A stretch of DNA of 64,000 bases, from positions 310,001-374,000 of the forward strand of contig NZ_FOKL01000003.1 of assembly GCF_900112025.1 (NCBI RefSeq), written 5' to 3'. Of this stretch, positions 57,071 through 64,000 are shown piece after piece; within the stretch, counting starts at the first letter, position 1, and the number at the start of each line of letters is the position of its first letter. The DNA comes from Janthinobacterium sp. 344. Its GTDB lineage: Bacteria > Pseudomonadota > Gammaproteobacteria > Burkholderiales > Burkholderiaceae_D. Both the position numbers and the translations under genes were made by a program. The notes beneath the pieces were generated by a model. That model was given only the letters and a program-made list of their open reading frames with translations, did no database searches and was not told where the DNA came from.

Positions 57071-59443
57071 ATGACAAGGATAACCATGCATCCGCCGCGC
57101 CCCCTGACGCTCGCCCCCTTCCTTTACGCCAGCTGTTTTCTTGCCGCCGCCGCGCTGCCCGGCACCCTGCACGCCAAGGCGCCCGCGCTGGCCGGGCACT
57201 GGAGTTTCCAGACGGCCACCGGCAGCACGACGAACAATGGCGTGACGGTCGACCTGATCGACCAGGGCGTGCTCGACATCAGCGACGTGGGCGGCCGCCT
57301 GACGGCAAGCATCGCCTGGCTCGACGAACGGGGCCAGCCCACGGCACCGCGCCTGGTGCAGGGGACGCCGGGCCCGGCCGGCACCGTCTTCCGGCATGCT
57401 GGCAAGCGCGTCAGCACCGGACGCCATGGCAAGGAACTCACTACCGATGTGACGATACGCTGGACCTTGCAGGCGCACGGCGACGTGCTGAGCGGCACGC
57501 GCCTGGTTGAAACGGATGAGAACGAACCCAAGCCCGTCACGGGCACGCGCCGCAAGCAGGCGGATGTGCCCGCGGCGCTGCCGCCCGCGCCAGCGAAAAC
57601 AGCGGCAGACAGCACGCAACGGGGCCCATCGACGCCGGCCGAGCGCACGCGCGTCGTGCAGATGGCCCTGGACGCGCAAGCAGATCCGCTGGGCGTGCTG
57701 CGGCGCGATGGCGCCTGGCTCACGGCCTGGATCGAGAGCGTTCCCGACCTTACCCTGCCGGCCAGTCCGCTGGAGAGCTGGCTCGATGTGGCACCCGCCG
57801 CCGCCATGCGCGAGCTTGCCGGCTTTCAGTACCTGGCCAGCGTGATGGCGTTGCAGATCCGCCAGCCGCAGCTGGCCAACGACCGGCCGGCCAGCGACCT
57901 GGCGGGCATGGAAGGCGTGCTGGGCGCCTACGAGACGCTGCTGCGCAAGGATCCGCTATACCGTTCCGCCAAGCTGGACCTGGCGCTGGCGGCGCGCCAG
58001 CAGGGAAGCCTGCCGGCGTTCGTGGCAGCCCTGTCCGGCAGGAACGCCACGCTCGCCGGCGCGCCATCGCGCTCGCCCGATGCCACGGCGCGGCGCATCG
58101 TGGCGCTGGGCACCCGCGAACCGCGCGTCATGGACTGGCTCGACATCCTCAGCAACCGTTTCGGCGGCCGCATGGCTGGCAGCGACGCCTATACGCACGC
58201 GGCGCAGTGGGCCCGCCTGCAGATGCGGCAATGGGGCCTGCAGGCCGAACTCGAAGAAGCGGGCCAGATGCCGCTGGGATTCAATCGCGGCCCGTGGTCG
58301 GCGCGCATGCTCGCGCCGCTGGCGCAGCCCCTGCGCATGGCCACGCCCGCCTACACGGCGGGCACGCGGGGCGTGCAGCAGGGCCTGGCCATTCTCGGAC
58401 CGGCCACCCTGGAAGAGGCGCAGGAACGCTTTGCGCAATTCAAGGACAAGTGGGTATTGATCGGCGGCGAGAACGGCGGCAGCGGGCGCGACGGCGAGTT
58501 CATCCACCAACCCAGGGCCATCACCAGGCTGCTGCTGGCGGCGGGCGCGCTGGGCACCATCCAGTCCGGCGAAGAACCGCTGTATTGCGCCAGCGCGGCG
58601 CCCACCAGCTGGGAGTCACTGCCCGGCCTGCCGGACATCAAGCTGGCCGCGCCCCAGTATGCGGACATCCGCCAGCGCCTGGCCAGCGGCGAGCCCGTCA
58701 CGCTGGAATTTGACATCCGCAACTGGTTCTACCCCGGCCCGGTGACGTATCACAATGTCGTGGCGCGCATTCCCGGCACGCAAAAACCCGAGGAAATCGT
58801 GCTGCTCGGCGCCCACCTGGACAGCTACGATGGCGGCACGGGCGCCGCCGACAATGGCGCCGGGGTGGCCAGCATGATGGAAGCGATGCGCCTGCTGGCC
58901 ACGTCCGGCGCGAAACCGCGCCGCACCATCATGATGGTGGCCTTTGGCGCGGAGGAACTGGGCCGCAAGGGGGCGTTCGCCTTTGCCGGGCAGCATGCCG
59001 GTGAGCTGGGCAACATCGTCATGATGCTGAACCGCGATGGCCGGCCCGGCGCCATCAGCGGCATCACGGTTCCCTCGGCCTGGAAAACGGTCTTTCAGCG
59101 CGTGGAGCAGGACCTGGACGGCGTCCACCCCGTATTCGGCTACGCCATGACGCTCAACGATGTGCCGCGCGATGCCAGCCAGGCGATGCGCGCGAGCACC
59201 GGCAGCGACGACGCCGTCTTCACCGTGAACGGCGTGCCCACGCCGCGCTTCACCATGCTCGGCGATTTCGACTATGCGCGCGTGCACCACACGGTGCTCG
59301 ACACCTATGAAAGCGTGCTGCCATTCAGCGCGGCCCAGCAGTATTCCGCCATCGCCATCGCCCTCACCGCCTATGCCGTGGCGAATGCGCCGGAAGACAT
59401 CGGCAGGACGGGCTACTACCGCGACGCCAGCCCGGCGCGCTAA
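57071..59443 (+). CDS. Secreted M28 family metallopeptidase with an N-terminal extra domain
   Basis: 790 residues with a signal peptide ending LHAKA. Residues ~30-150 form an unrecognised beta-rich domain (GHWSFQTATG, VTVDLIDQGVLDISDVGG), followed by a Pro/Ala linker. The M28 part shows PA-like insert region ~400-530 and zinc ligands in LLGAHLDSYDGGTGAADNGAG, VAFGAEELGRKG and DYARVHHTVLDT. It should be an aminopeptidase or carboxypeptidase acting outside the cytoplasm. The N-terminal domain is not usual in the family. Start ATG at 57071 has GAGAG; the ATG at 57086 has AAGGA and is also possible. Confidence 0.88.
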   Translation: MTRITMHPPRPLTLAPFLYASCFLAAAALPGTLHAKAPALAGHWSFQTATGSTTNNGVTVDLIDQGVLDISDVGGRLTASIAWLDERGQPTAPRLVQGTPGPAGTVFRHAGKRVSTGRHGKELTTDVTIRWTLQAHGDVLSGTRLVETDENEPKPVTGTRRKQADVPAALPPAPAKTAADSTQRGPSTPAERTRVVQMALDAQADPLGVLRRDGAWLTAWIESVPDLTLPASPLESWLDVAPAAAMRELAGFQYLASVMALQIRQPQLANDRPASDLAGMEGVLGAYETLLRKDPLYRSAKLDLALAARQQGSLPAFVAALSGRNATLAGAPSRSPDATARRIVALGTREPRVMDWLDILSNRFGGRMAGSDAYTHAAQWARLQMRQWGLQAELEEAGQMPLGFNRGPWSARMLAPLAQPLRMATPAYTAGTRGVQQGLAILGPATLEEAQERFAQFKDKWVLIGGENGGSGRDGEFIHQPRAITRLLLAAGALGTIQSGEEPLYCASAAPTSWESLPGLPDIKLAAPQYADIRQRLASGEPVTLEFDIRNWFYPGPVTYHNVVARIPGTQKPEEIVLLGAHLDSYDGGTGAADNGAGVASMMEAMRLLATSGAKPRRTIMMVAFGAEELGRKGAFAFAGQHAGELGNIVMMLNRDGRPGAISGITVPSAWKTVFQRVEQDLDGVHPVFGYAMTLNDVPRDASQAMRASTGSDDAVFTVNGVPTPRFTMLGDFDYARVHHTVLDTYESVLPFSAAQQYSAIAIALTAYAVANAPEDIGRTGYYRDASPAR

Positions 59444-59458
59444 GGGCGGCAGCCTGCG

Positions 59459-59713
59459 CTACGCAAACGGATTGGCCACCGATGTCACGGCCGGCGGCGG
59501 CAGCTGGTCCGGCAATGCCTGCTTTTCCAGCTGGGCCACCACGTCGCCCAGCAGTTTTTGCAGCTGCTTTGCCAGCGCCAGGCCAGGCTTGTCCAGGGTC
59601 AGGTCGATGTCGCCGCTGAGGCTGACGCGGTCGATGCGGTTTTCAATGCTCAGATTGCCAATTTCCAGCACATCGCTTTCATTGGCGTAGGGAACGAATT
59701 TCTTTGCACACAT
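59459..59713 (-). CDS. Small conserved hypothetical protein
   Basis: 84 residues starting MCAKKFVPYANESDVLEIGN and ending PPAVTSVANPFA. Soluble, no signal. NLSIENRIDRVSLSGDIDL looks like a short beta hairpin. I believe similar proteins exist in Burkholderiales but I have no family name. It follows the nuclease gene by 21 bp with GAGGAAG as ribosome site, so the pair may be an operon; an immunity-like role would be pure speculation. Confidence 0.65.
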   Translation of the reverse strand: MCAKKFVPYANESDVLEIGNLSIENRIDRVSLSGDIDLTLDKPGLALAKQLQKLLGDVVAQLEKQALPDQLPPPAVTSVANPFA

Positions 59714-59734
59714 AAGGCTTCCTCTTCAGACGGA

Positions 59735-60520
59735 TTATTTCCGGGACTTGCTATTCACCTTCGGCAAACTCAGCATGCGCAGCTTCTGCTGCCGCGTCAG
59801 CGACGGTAACAGATCGATGCCGATCCTGTCTTCCAGTTGCGCGATGCTCAGCACCTCGTACTGCTTGGTATCGGTGTTTGCAATAAAATAGGCGGCGCCG
59901 GCGCGCTGGCGCGGACTGTAGACGGCCTTGTATAAATGGCTGGGCACGATCACGCGCCCCACCTTGCGCAGGTTGCCGCCGATAAAGGCCGGCCCCGTGA
60001 TCACGTACAGGTCGCCCTCTTTCTTTGCCATCTTGCGCACGGCGCCTTCGATGCCGGCCCACACATAGCGGTTGTTGCGCGCATCCTGCGGCACCATGTT
60101 GGCCAGGGTGAAGCTGTCACGCTGGCTCTGGCGGTCCGGCATGTCGCCGTTCGGCGCCATGTGGCCACGGTCGAAGCCGCTGCGCGCATAGTCGGCCAGT
60201 TCCGCGCGCTGGGCGGCGGGCAGCTTGCGCTCGGCATGGAAGGAGTTTTCGCGCGACAGATCCTGCGCCGCTTGCAGATTGGCCGCCTTCAGGTGCTCGG
60301 CCGACCACAAGGGCGTGCGGGTGATCCCCGAGTGCATCACGCCAAACACGTTGTAGCACAGCTCTTTCGTCGCCACCTCCAGCTTGGGGTTGGTGATTTC
60401 CGGCTTGCGCCCGTCTACATAATGGGAGGGACAGGCATCGGCATGCGCCAGGTTCGCGGCAAAGGCGGTGGCCAGCACGCCGCACGCCAGGGTCAGTCTG
60501 GCGATCGATCGTTGAATCAT
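59735..60520 (-). CDS. Secreted non-specific DNA/RNA endonuclease (NUC1 family)
   Basis: 261 residues with a signal peptide ending NLAHA. The catalytic motif DRGHMAPNGDM (general-base His) and FTLANMVPQDARNNRYVWAG (metal-binding Asn) are complete, as are two Cys (ACPSHY, LCYNVF). It is a Serratia-nuclease-type enzyme that degrades DNA and RNA outside the cytoplasm, for nutrition or defence. Confidence 0.93.
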   Translation of the reverse strand: MIQRSIARLTLACGVLATAFAANLAHADACPSHYVDGRKPEITNPKLEVATKELCYNVFGVMHSGITRTPLWSAEHLKAANLQAAQDLSRENSFHAERKLPAAQRAELADYARSGFDRGHMAPNGDMPDRQSQRDSFTLANMVPQDARNNRYVWAGIEGAVRKMAKKEGDLYVITGPAFIGGNLRKVGRVIVPSHLYKAVYSPRQRAGAAYFIANTDTKQYEVLSIAQLEDRIGIDLLPSLTRQQKLRMLSLPKVNSKSRK

Positions 60521-60726
60521 ATTTCCCTAATTGAAATCTTTGCAGGCCAGCATTCTAGCGGAGGATGGTGCCCCGCGACAAACCTGCCGTGCGCCCGTGC
60601 GCCAGGCTGCAAGCGGTGCGCCCACGCGCTGGCGCAAATAAAGGCCAGGCGCTCGCGCACAGCCATTCATATCTGCTAAGATTGCCTTGATTCGTTCGCA
60701 TCGACCATTCAAGATTTGGAGAGCAT

Positions 60727-61254
60727 ATGATCAAAAAAACCCTGCTGCTGATCGTTGTCGTCGTCGCCGCCATCCTCGGCTATGCCACCACCAAGCCCGA
60801 CACCTTCAGTGTCCAGCGCGAAATCACCATCAACGCACCGCCCGAGAAAATCGCCCACCTGATCACGGACTTCCACTATTGGGCCGCCTGGTCGCCGTGG
60901 GAGAAACTCGATCCGGCCATGCGCCGCACGTTTACCGGTCCCGCCAGCGGCGTGGGCGCGCAATATGCGTGGCAAGGCAACGACAAGGTCGGTGCCGGCC
61001 GCATGGAAATCACCGAGGCGGCCCAGCCCGAACGCACCGTCATCAAGCTGGACTTCCTGAAACCGTTCGAAAGCCACAACACGACCACCTTCAGCATGAC
61101 GCCCGAAGGCGCGGGCACCAAGGTCAACTGGACCATGACGGGCCCCAGCCCTTACGTCAGCAAGGTCATGACCGTCTTCGTCAGCATGGACCGCATGATC
61201 GGCAAGGACTTCGAGAAGGGCTTGAACAGCCTGAAGGCGGCGGCCGAGCGCTAG
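60727..61254 (+). CDS. SRPBCC family protein (polyketide cyclase/START-like)
   Basis: 175 residues. One N-terminal membrane anchor (~5-20) is followed by a single SRPBCC domain starting SVQREITINAPPEKIAHLIT and DFHYWAAWSPWEK. GAGRMEITEAAQPERTVIKL and TKVNWTMTG are typical strands. The family binds hydrophobic ligands; no substrate known. A clear terminator follows. Confidence 0.88.
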   Translation: MIKKTLLLIVVVVAAILGYATTKPDTFSVQREITINAPPEKIAHLITDFHYWAAWSPWEKLDPAMRRTFTGPASGVGAQYAWQGNDKVGAGRMEITEAAQPERTVIKLDFLKPFESHNTTTFSMTPEGAGTKVNWTMTGPSPYVSKVMTVFVSMDRMIGKDFEKGLNSLKAAAER

Positions 61255-61274
61255 GCACCGGCCGCCATCACGGC

Positions 61275-61299
61275 AACAGGGCCCGCGCGGCCCTGTTTT
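61275..61299 (+). terminator. Rho-independent terminator between convergent genes
   Basis: AACAGGGCC and GGCCCTGTT form a 9-bp stem with a 5-base loop followed by TT, 21 bp after the SRPBCC stop and near the end of the convergent regulator gene. Confidence 0.75.
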
Positions 61300-61329
61300 G
61301 CATTGCACCGCCCGCCACGGCGGCAAAGG

Positions 61330-62343
61330 TCAGAACTGCTCGATCCACGCCGCCAGGTGGTCGGGCGTGAGGGCCGGTTCGGCCTGCACCAGCTTGCCCT
61401 GCAAGCCCTGTTCAGCCTTGTTCAACTGCAGCGACCAGCCGCGCCGCGCCAGCCACAGCAGGCTTGCCAGCCAAAAGGCGTGGATGGCCGAGACGGGCGT
61501 CGTGGTCGGCGTTTCCAGGAATTCCGTCAGCAGGCGCCCATCGAGGAACAGCGCCGTGCCGCCCTGGTTTTGCAGCGCCGGTCCGAACACGGGCAGCAGC
61601 ATGTCGATCGCCTGTTCCACGCCCCGCCCCGGATGCTCGCGTTCCAGCGTTTCAAGCTGCTGGCGCACGGCGGCGCCAAAGGCGGTGCTGCGGAACGCTT
61701 CGGAACTGACCAGGTCGGCATAATCCATCAGCAGCCAGTCCGGCTCGGGCGGCGTGACGCCGGCCGTCAGGGCCGCCGACAGGTAGGCTTCCACGGGCAG
61801 CTGCTGCTCCGGTCCCGCCAGGCTGGCGCACAGGGTGTACAGCGTGCCGATGCGGTTGGCGACGGCTTGCCGCTGGCGCACCATCAGTTTTTCGCGCAGC
61901 AATTGCGCGTGTTCATTGCGCAGCCGCGCCAGTTCCAGCGCCTGTTTCAATTCCATGCGCAGGGCCGCGATATCCCACGGCTTCTGGATATAGCGGTGGA
62001 TCTGCCCCTGGTTGACGGCTTCCACCGTGTGCTCCAGCTCGGAATACGCGGTGGTCAGGATGCGCACGATGTGCGGATGGCGGTCCCAGGCGTAGGACAG
62101 CAACTCATTGCCATACGCGCCAGGCATGCGCTGGTCGGATACCAGCACGGCGATGCGGTCCGCGTGCTCGTCGAGGATGCGCTTGCCCTCCTCGACCGAG
62201 GTGGCCGTCAGCACGTCGGCCAGCGGCGCGATGGCGCGCTGGAAGTATTTCAGGGCGTTGGCCTCGTCATCGACATAGAGTATCGTCGGCAAGCCTTGCG
62301 CCGACTCACGCTGAGCCGGTAAACGCAGATTGGCGTCAATCAT
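61330..62343 (-). CDS. Response regulator with an uncharacterised output domain (PhcQ-like)
   Basis: 337 residues. An N-terminal receiver domain (~18-135) has the acidic pair in LYVDDEANA, the phosphoacceptor Asp in VLVSDQRMPG, TTAY and the Lys in QKPW. About 200 residues of helical sequence follow without helix-turn-helix, GGDEF, EAL or HD-GYP signs, including DMLLPVFGPALQNQGGTALF and HAFWLASLLWLARRGWSL. It begins 8 bp inside the preceding REC-kinase gene. Order and domain set match Ralstonia phcQ in phcBSRQ, but this is an inference from layout. Confidence 0.85.
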   Translation of the reverse strand: MIDANLRLPAQRESAQGLPTILYVDDEANALKYFQRAIAPLADVLTATSVEEGKRILDEHADRIAVLVSDQRMPGAYGNELLSYAWDRHPHIVRILTTAYSELEHTVEAVNQGQIHRYIQKPWDIAALRMELKQALELARLRNEHAQLLREKLMVRQRQAVANRIGTLYTLCASLAGPEQQLPVEAYLSAALTAGVTPPEPDWLLMDYADLVSSEAFRSTAFGAAVRQQLETLEREHPGRGVEQAIDMLLPVFGPALQNQGGTALFLDGRLLTEFLETPTTTPVSAIHAFWLASLLWLARRGWSLQLNKAEQGLQGKLVQAEPALTPDHLAAWIEQF

Positions 62344-63433
62344 GCTCGTTCCTTATATGTACTGGAAAATTCAGGGTTACCGTGGTGGAACTGCCAAACT
62401 CGGTGGCGATGTCGAGGTTGCCGCCGAACGATTGCATCATGCGGTGGCAAAATACCATGCCCCAGCCCTTGCCTTCCTCGCCGCTGGCACTGACGGGGTC
62501 GATCAACAGCTGCTCGACTATTTCGGGGGCGATGCCGGCGCCATTGTCGCGCACCTGGATGCGGCCGGCACCGATGCGGATGCGGATCGCCGGCTGCGTC
62601 CGCTCTTCGGCGGAGCGCAAGGCATTCCTCAGCACGGACGACAGGATCAGCGCCACGCAATTGGGCGACTCGGCGATGGCGAAATCCTCGCCATCGTCGA
62701 GCGTGATGGCGGCGCGCTGCTCCGCGCTCAAGGGGTAGCTGTCGAGCAAGGTGGCCAGCAGCTGGCGCGCGCTGCCGGCACCGCGCCCGCCCTGCATGCC
62801 GGGTCCGGCACTGGCCAGGCGCACCGTGTCGACAAAGCTGGCCAGCACGGACAGGCAATAGCGCGCATTGTCGTGCATCAGCGAGGCCGCCTCGCCTATC
62901 TCGGCCTGCGGCCCGCCGGCCGCCTGCGCGCGCCGTTCGATGCCGCGCGCGAAGTTGGCCATGGCCGCCAGCGGCGTATTCAATTCATGCGCGAGAAACG
63001 CCAGCGACTCTTCCATCGCCACCAGGCCCTGGCGCCGCGCCGCGCGCTCGCGGCCCGTCTGCACGGCCAGCTGCAGCGCCGTTTGCATGGCGGCCATGTC
63101 GAGCGGCTTTTCCAGCAGGCGGAACAGGGTGCCGCCATTGATCAGTTCAAGCAGCACGTCCTTGTCCGCATACGCTGTCACCAGCATGCAGACGATGTGC
63201 GGATAGCGCTGCGTCACCTCCTGCAGCAATTCGCTGCCCAGGCGGTCGGGCATGCGGTAATCGGTGACGAGCACGTCGACGTGGCCGGCGTCCTCGTCCA
63301 GCAGGGCCAGCGCCGCATCGACGCTCTGCGCCGTCAGCACGCGGTAGCGCGGGGCAAAGGCGCGCTCGAAATACTTGCAGGCCAGTGGCTCGTCGTCCAC
63401 GTACAGCACGCTGGCGCGGCTATCGTTATCCAT
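62336..63433 (-). CDS. Response regulator with histidine kinase output (PhcR-like)
   Basis: 365 residues. The receiver domain (~8-120) has YVDDEPLACK, VLVTDYRMPD and EKP. Its output is a histidine kinase, which is rare: H-box FLAHELNTPLAAMANFARG, then an ATPase domain with VRDNGAGIAP and GKGWGMVFCHRMMQSFGG. Ralstonia PhcR is described with exactly this REC-kinase plan. Stop and start overlap the downstream gene by 8 bp, and the upstream kinase gene ends 1 bp before this start. Confidence 0.88.
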   Translation of the reverse strand: MDNDSRASVLYVDDEPLACKYFERAFAPRYRVLTAQSVDAALALLDEDAGHVDVLVTDYRMPDRLGSELLQEVTQRYPHIVCMLVTAYADKDVLLELINGGTLFRLLEKPLDMAAMQTALQLAVQTGRERAARRQGLVAMEESLAFLAHELNTPLAAMANFARGIERRAQAAGGPQAEIGEAASLMHDNARYCLSVLASFVDTVRLASAGPGMQGGRGAGSARQLLATLLDSYPLSAEQRAAITLDDGEDFAIAESPNCVALILSSVLRNALRSAEERTQPAIRIRIGAGRIQVRDNGAGIAPEIVEQLLIDPVSASGEEGKGWGMVFCHRMMQSFGGNLDIATEFGSSTTVTLNFPVHIRNEHD

Positions 63434-63434
63434 G

Positions 63435-64000
63435 CTAGCGGCCCTCCCAGTCCGAGCGCTGCAGGTCGAAGTTCATGCTGGCCCACTCGCCCAGCACGCT
63501 TTCGGCGCTGAGGGTGCCGCCGTGGCGCTCGATGACGCCATAGCTGATGCTCAGGCCCAGGCCCAGGCCCTGCCCCACTTCGCGCGTGGTGAAAAACGGT
63601 TCGAAGACGCGCGCCAGGTTTTCCGGCGCGATGCCGGGACCGTTGTCGCGCACGCTGATGCGCAGGCGGTCCTCCTGCCAGTGGGCCGTGATGCGGATCT
63701 CGAACGGCTGCGCATTGCCCTTGCGCATGGACAGCACGGCATTGCCCAGCAGGTTGATCAGCACGCCCACGATGGCCGCCTCGTCGCCGCGCACCAGGGT
63801 GTCGATCGGCAAATCGTGGCTGATGCTGACATTCTTCGTTTCGTGGCCCACCAGGCGGATGGCCGCGTCGAGCGCGCTGCGGAACTGGAAGTGTCCCGTT
63901 TCCAGCTGGTTGCCGCTCTTGCGGTAGGCAAAGGTCTTCAGGTCCGAGACGATGTGCTGCACCCGCAGCATGCCCTGCTTGGCGTCGGCCAGGCATTCGC
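63435..64000 (-). CDS. Sensor histidine kinase, 5'-truncated by the window edge (PhcS-like)
   Basis: The frame is open through the right edge, so the N-terminal sensor part is outside; about 188 residues remain. They cover the end of the dimerisation helices (LRVQHIVSDLKTFAYRKSG) and the ATPase domain with LINLLGNAVLSM, VRDNGPGIAPENLARVFEPF and GQGLGLGLSISYG. In the Phc layout it corresponds to PhcS, the kinase that senses a fatty-acid methyl ester signal. An autoinducer synthase gene would be expected beyond the edge. Confidence 0.85.
   Translation of the reverse strand, partial: ECLADAKQGMLRVQHIVSDLKTFAYRKSGNQLETGHFQFRSALDAAIRLVGHETKNVSISHDLPIDTLVRGDEAAIVGVLINLLGNAVLSMRKGNAQPFEIRITAHWQEDRLRISVRDNGPGIAPENLARVFEPFFTTREVGQGLGLGLSISYGVIERHGGTLSAESVLGEWASMNFDLQRSDWEGR

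Overview
The window looks like ordinary chromosome of a high-GC beta-proteobacterium of the family Oxalobacteraceae, most like Janthinobacterium, Massilia or Duganella. This is inferred from GC-rich codon use, the family-level look of the proteins (an MHS transporter, TIGR03118 and DUF3334 proteins, SelO with MsrB, queDE, a Phc-like signalling cluster) and palindromic elements between convergent genes. No organism name can be proven from the sequence alone. I see no insertion sequence, prophage, integron, CRISPR array, rRNA or tRNA.

Layout. 0-6.5 kb: the end of an MHS-type transporter, a small lipoprotein, a LysR regulator divergent from a DUF2798 gene, a VOC protein, a hydrolase-fold lipoprotein that has lost its catalytic Ser and His, and a bifunctional beta-oxidation enzyme. 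6.5-12 kb: a chemotaxis cassette made of a soluble triple-PAS receptor, CheR, CheD and a triple-CheW scaffold. It lies behind a 576-bp AT-rich leader with a consensus FNR/Anr box and three 12-bp repeats. 12-19.5 kb: an acyl-CoA synthetase, SelO-MsrB redox repair, YciB-BolA, two tandem parvulin isomerase paralogues and an AlkD-like repair protein. 19.5-24.6 kb: a TetR regulator divergent from a PhlG-like hydrolase, with a palindrome between them, an NTF2-GNAT fusion and a short UvrA paralogue. 24.6-31.3 kb: a YpfJ-type metalloprotein, a TIGR03118 lipoprotein, a nadA-nadC-solute-binding-protein operon with overlapping stops and starts, and the ABC-F factor YbiT.

31.5-46 kb is a patchwork of small, secreted and hypothetical genes (DUF2939, DUF3334, an esterase, DUF2158) with uppP, mntP, a SRAP/YedK protein, DUF418, an LD-carboxypeptidase and an alpha/beta hydrolase. 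It contains a second perfect FNR-type box and several short tandem repeats at gene ends. 46-49.8 kb: an apparently Fur-controlled TonB-dependent receptor and a HemS-family heme protein that, unusually, carries a signal peptide. 50-51.6 kb: queE-queD-tadA (queuosine and tRNA editing). 51.9-60.5 kb: an orphan NarL-type kinase, a PAS-GGDEF cyclase, large M16 and M28 peptidases and a secreted nuclease. 60.7-64 kb: an SRPBCC protein, then three tightly overlapping leftward genes (kinase, REC-kinase, REC-unknown output) laid out like Ralstonia phcS-phcR-phcQ quorum sensing. This cluster runs off the right edge and is the best candidate for an under-described system here.

Starts were chosen from Shine-Dalgarno spacing and signal peptides, so several differ from the longest open frame. 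Family assignments rest on motif recognition by eye; no database search was run.
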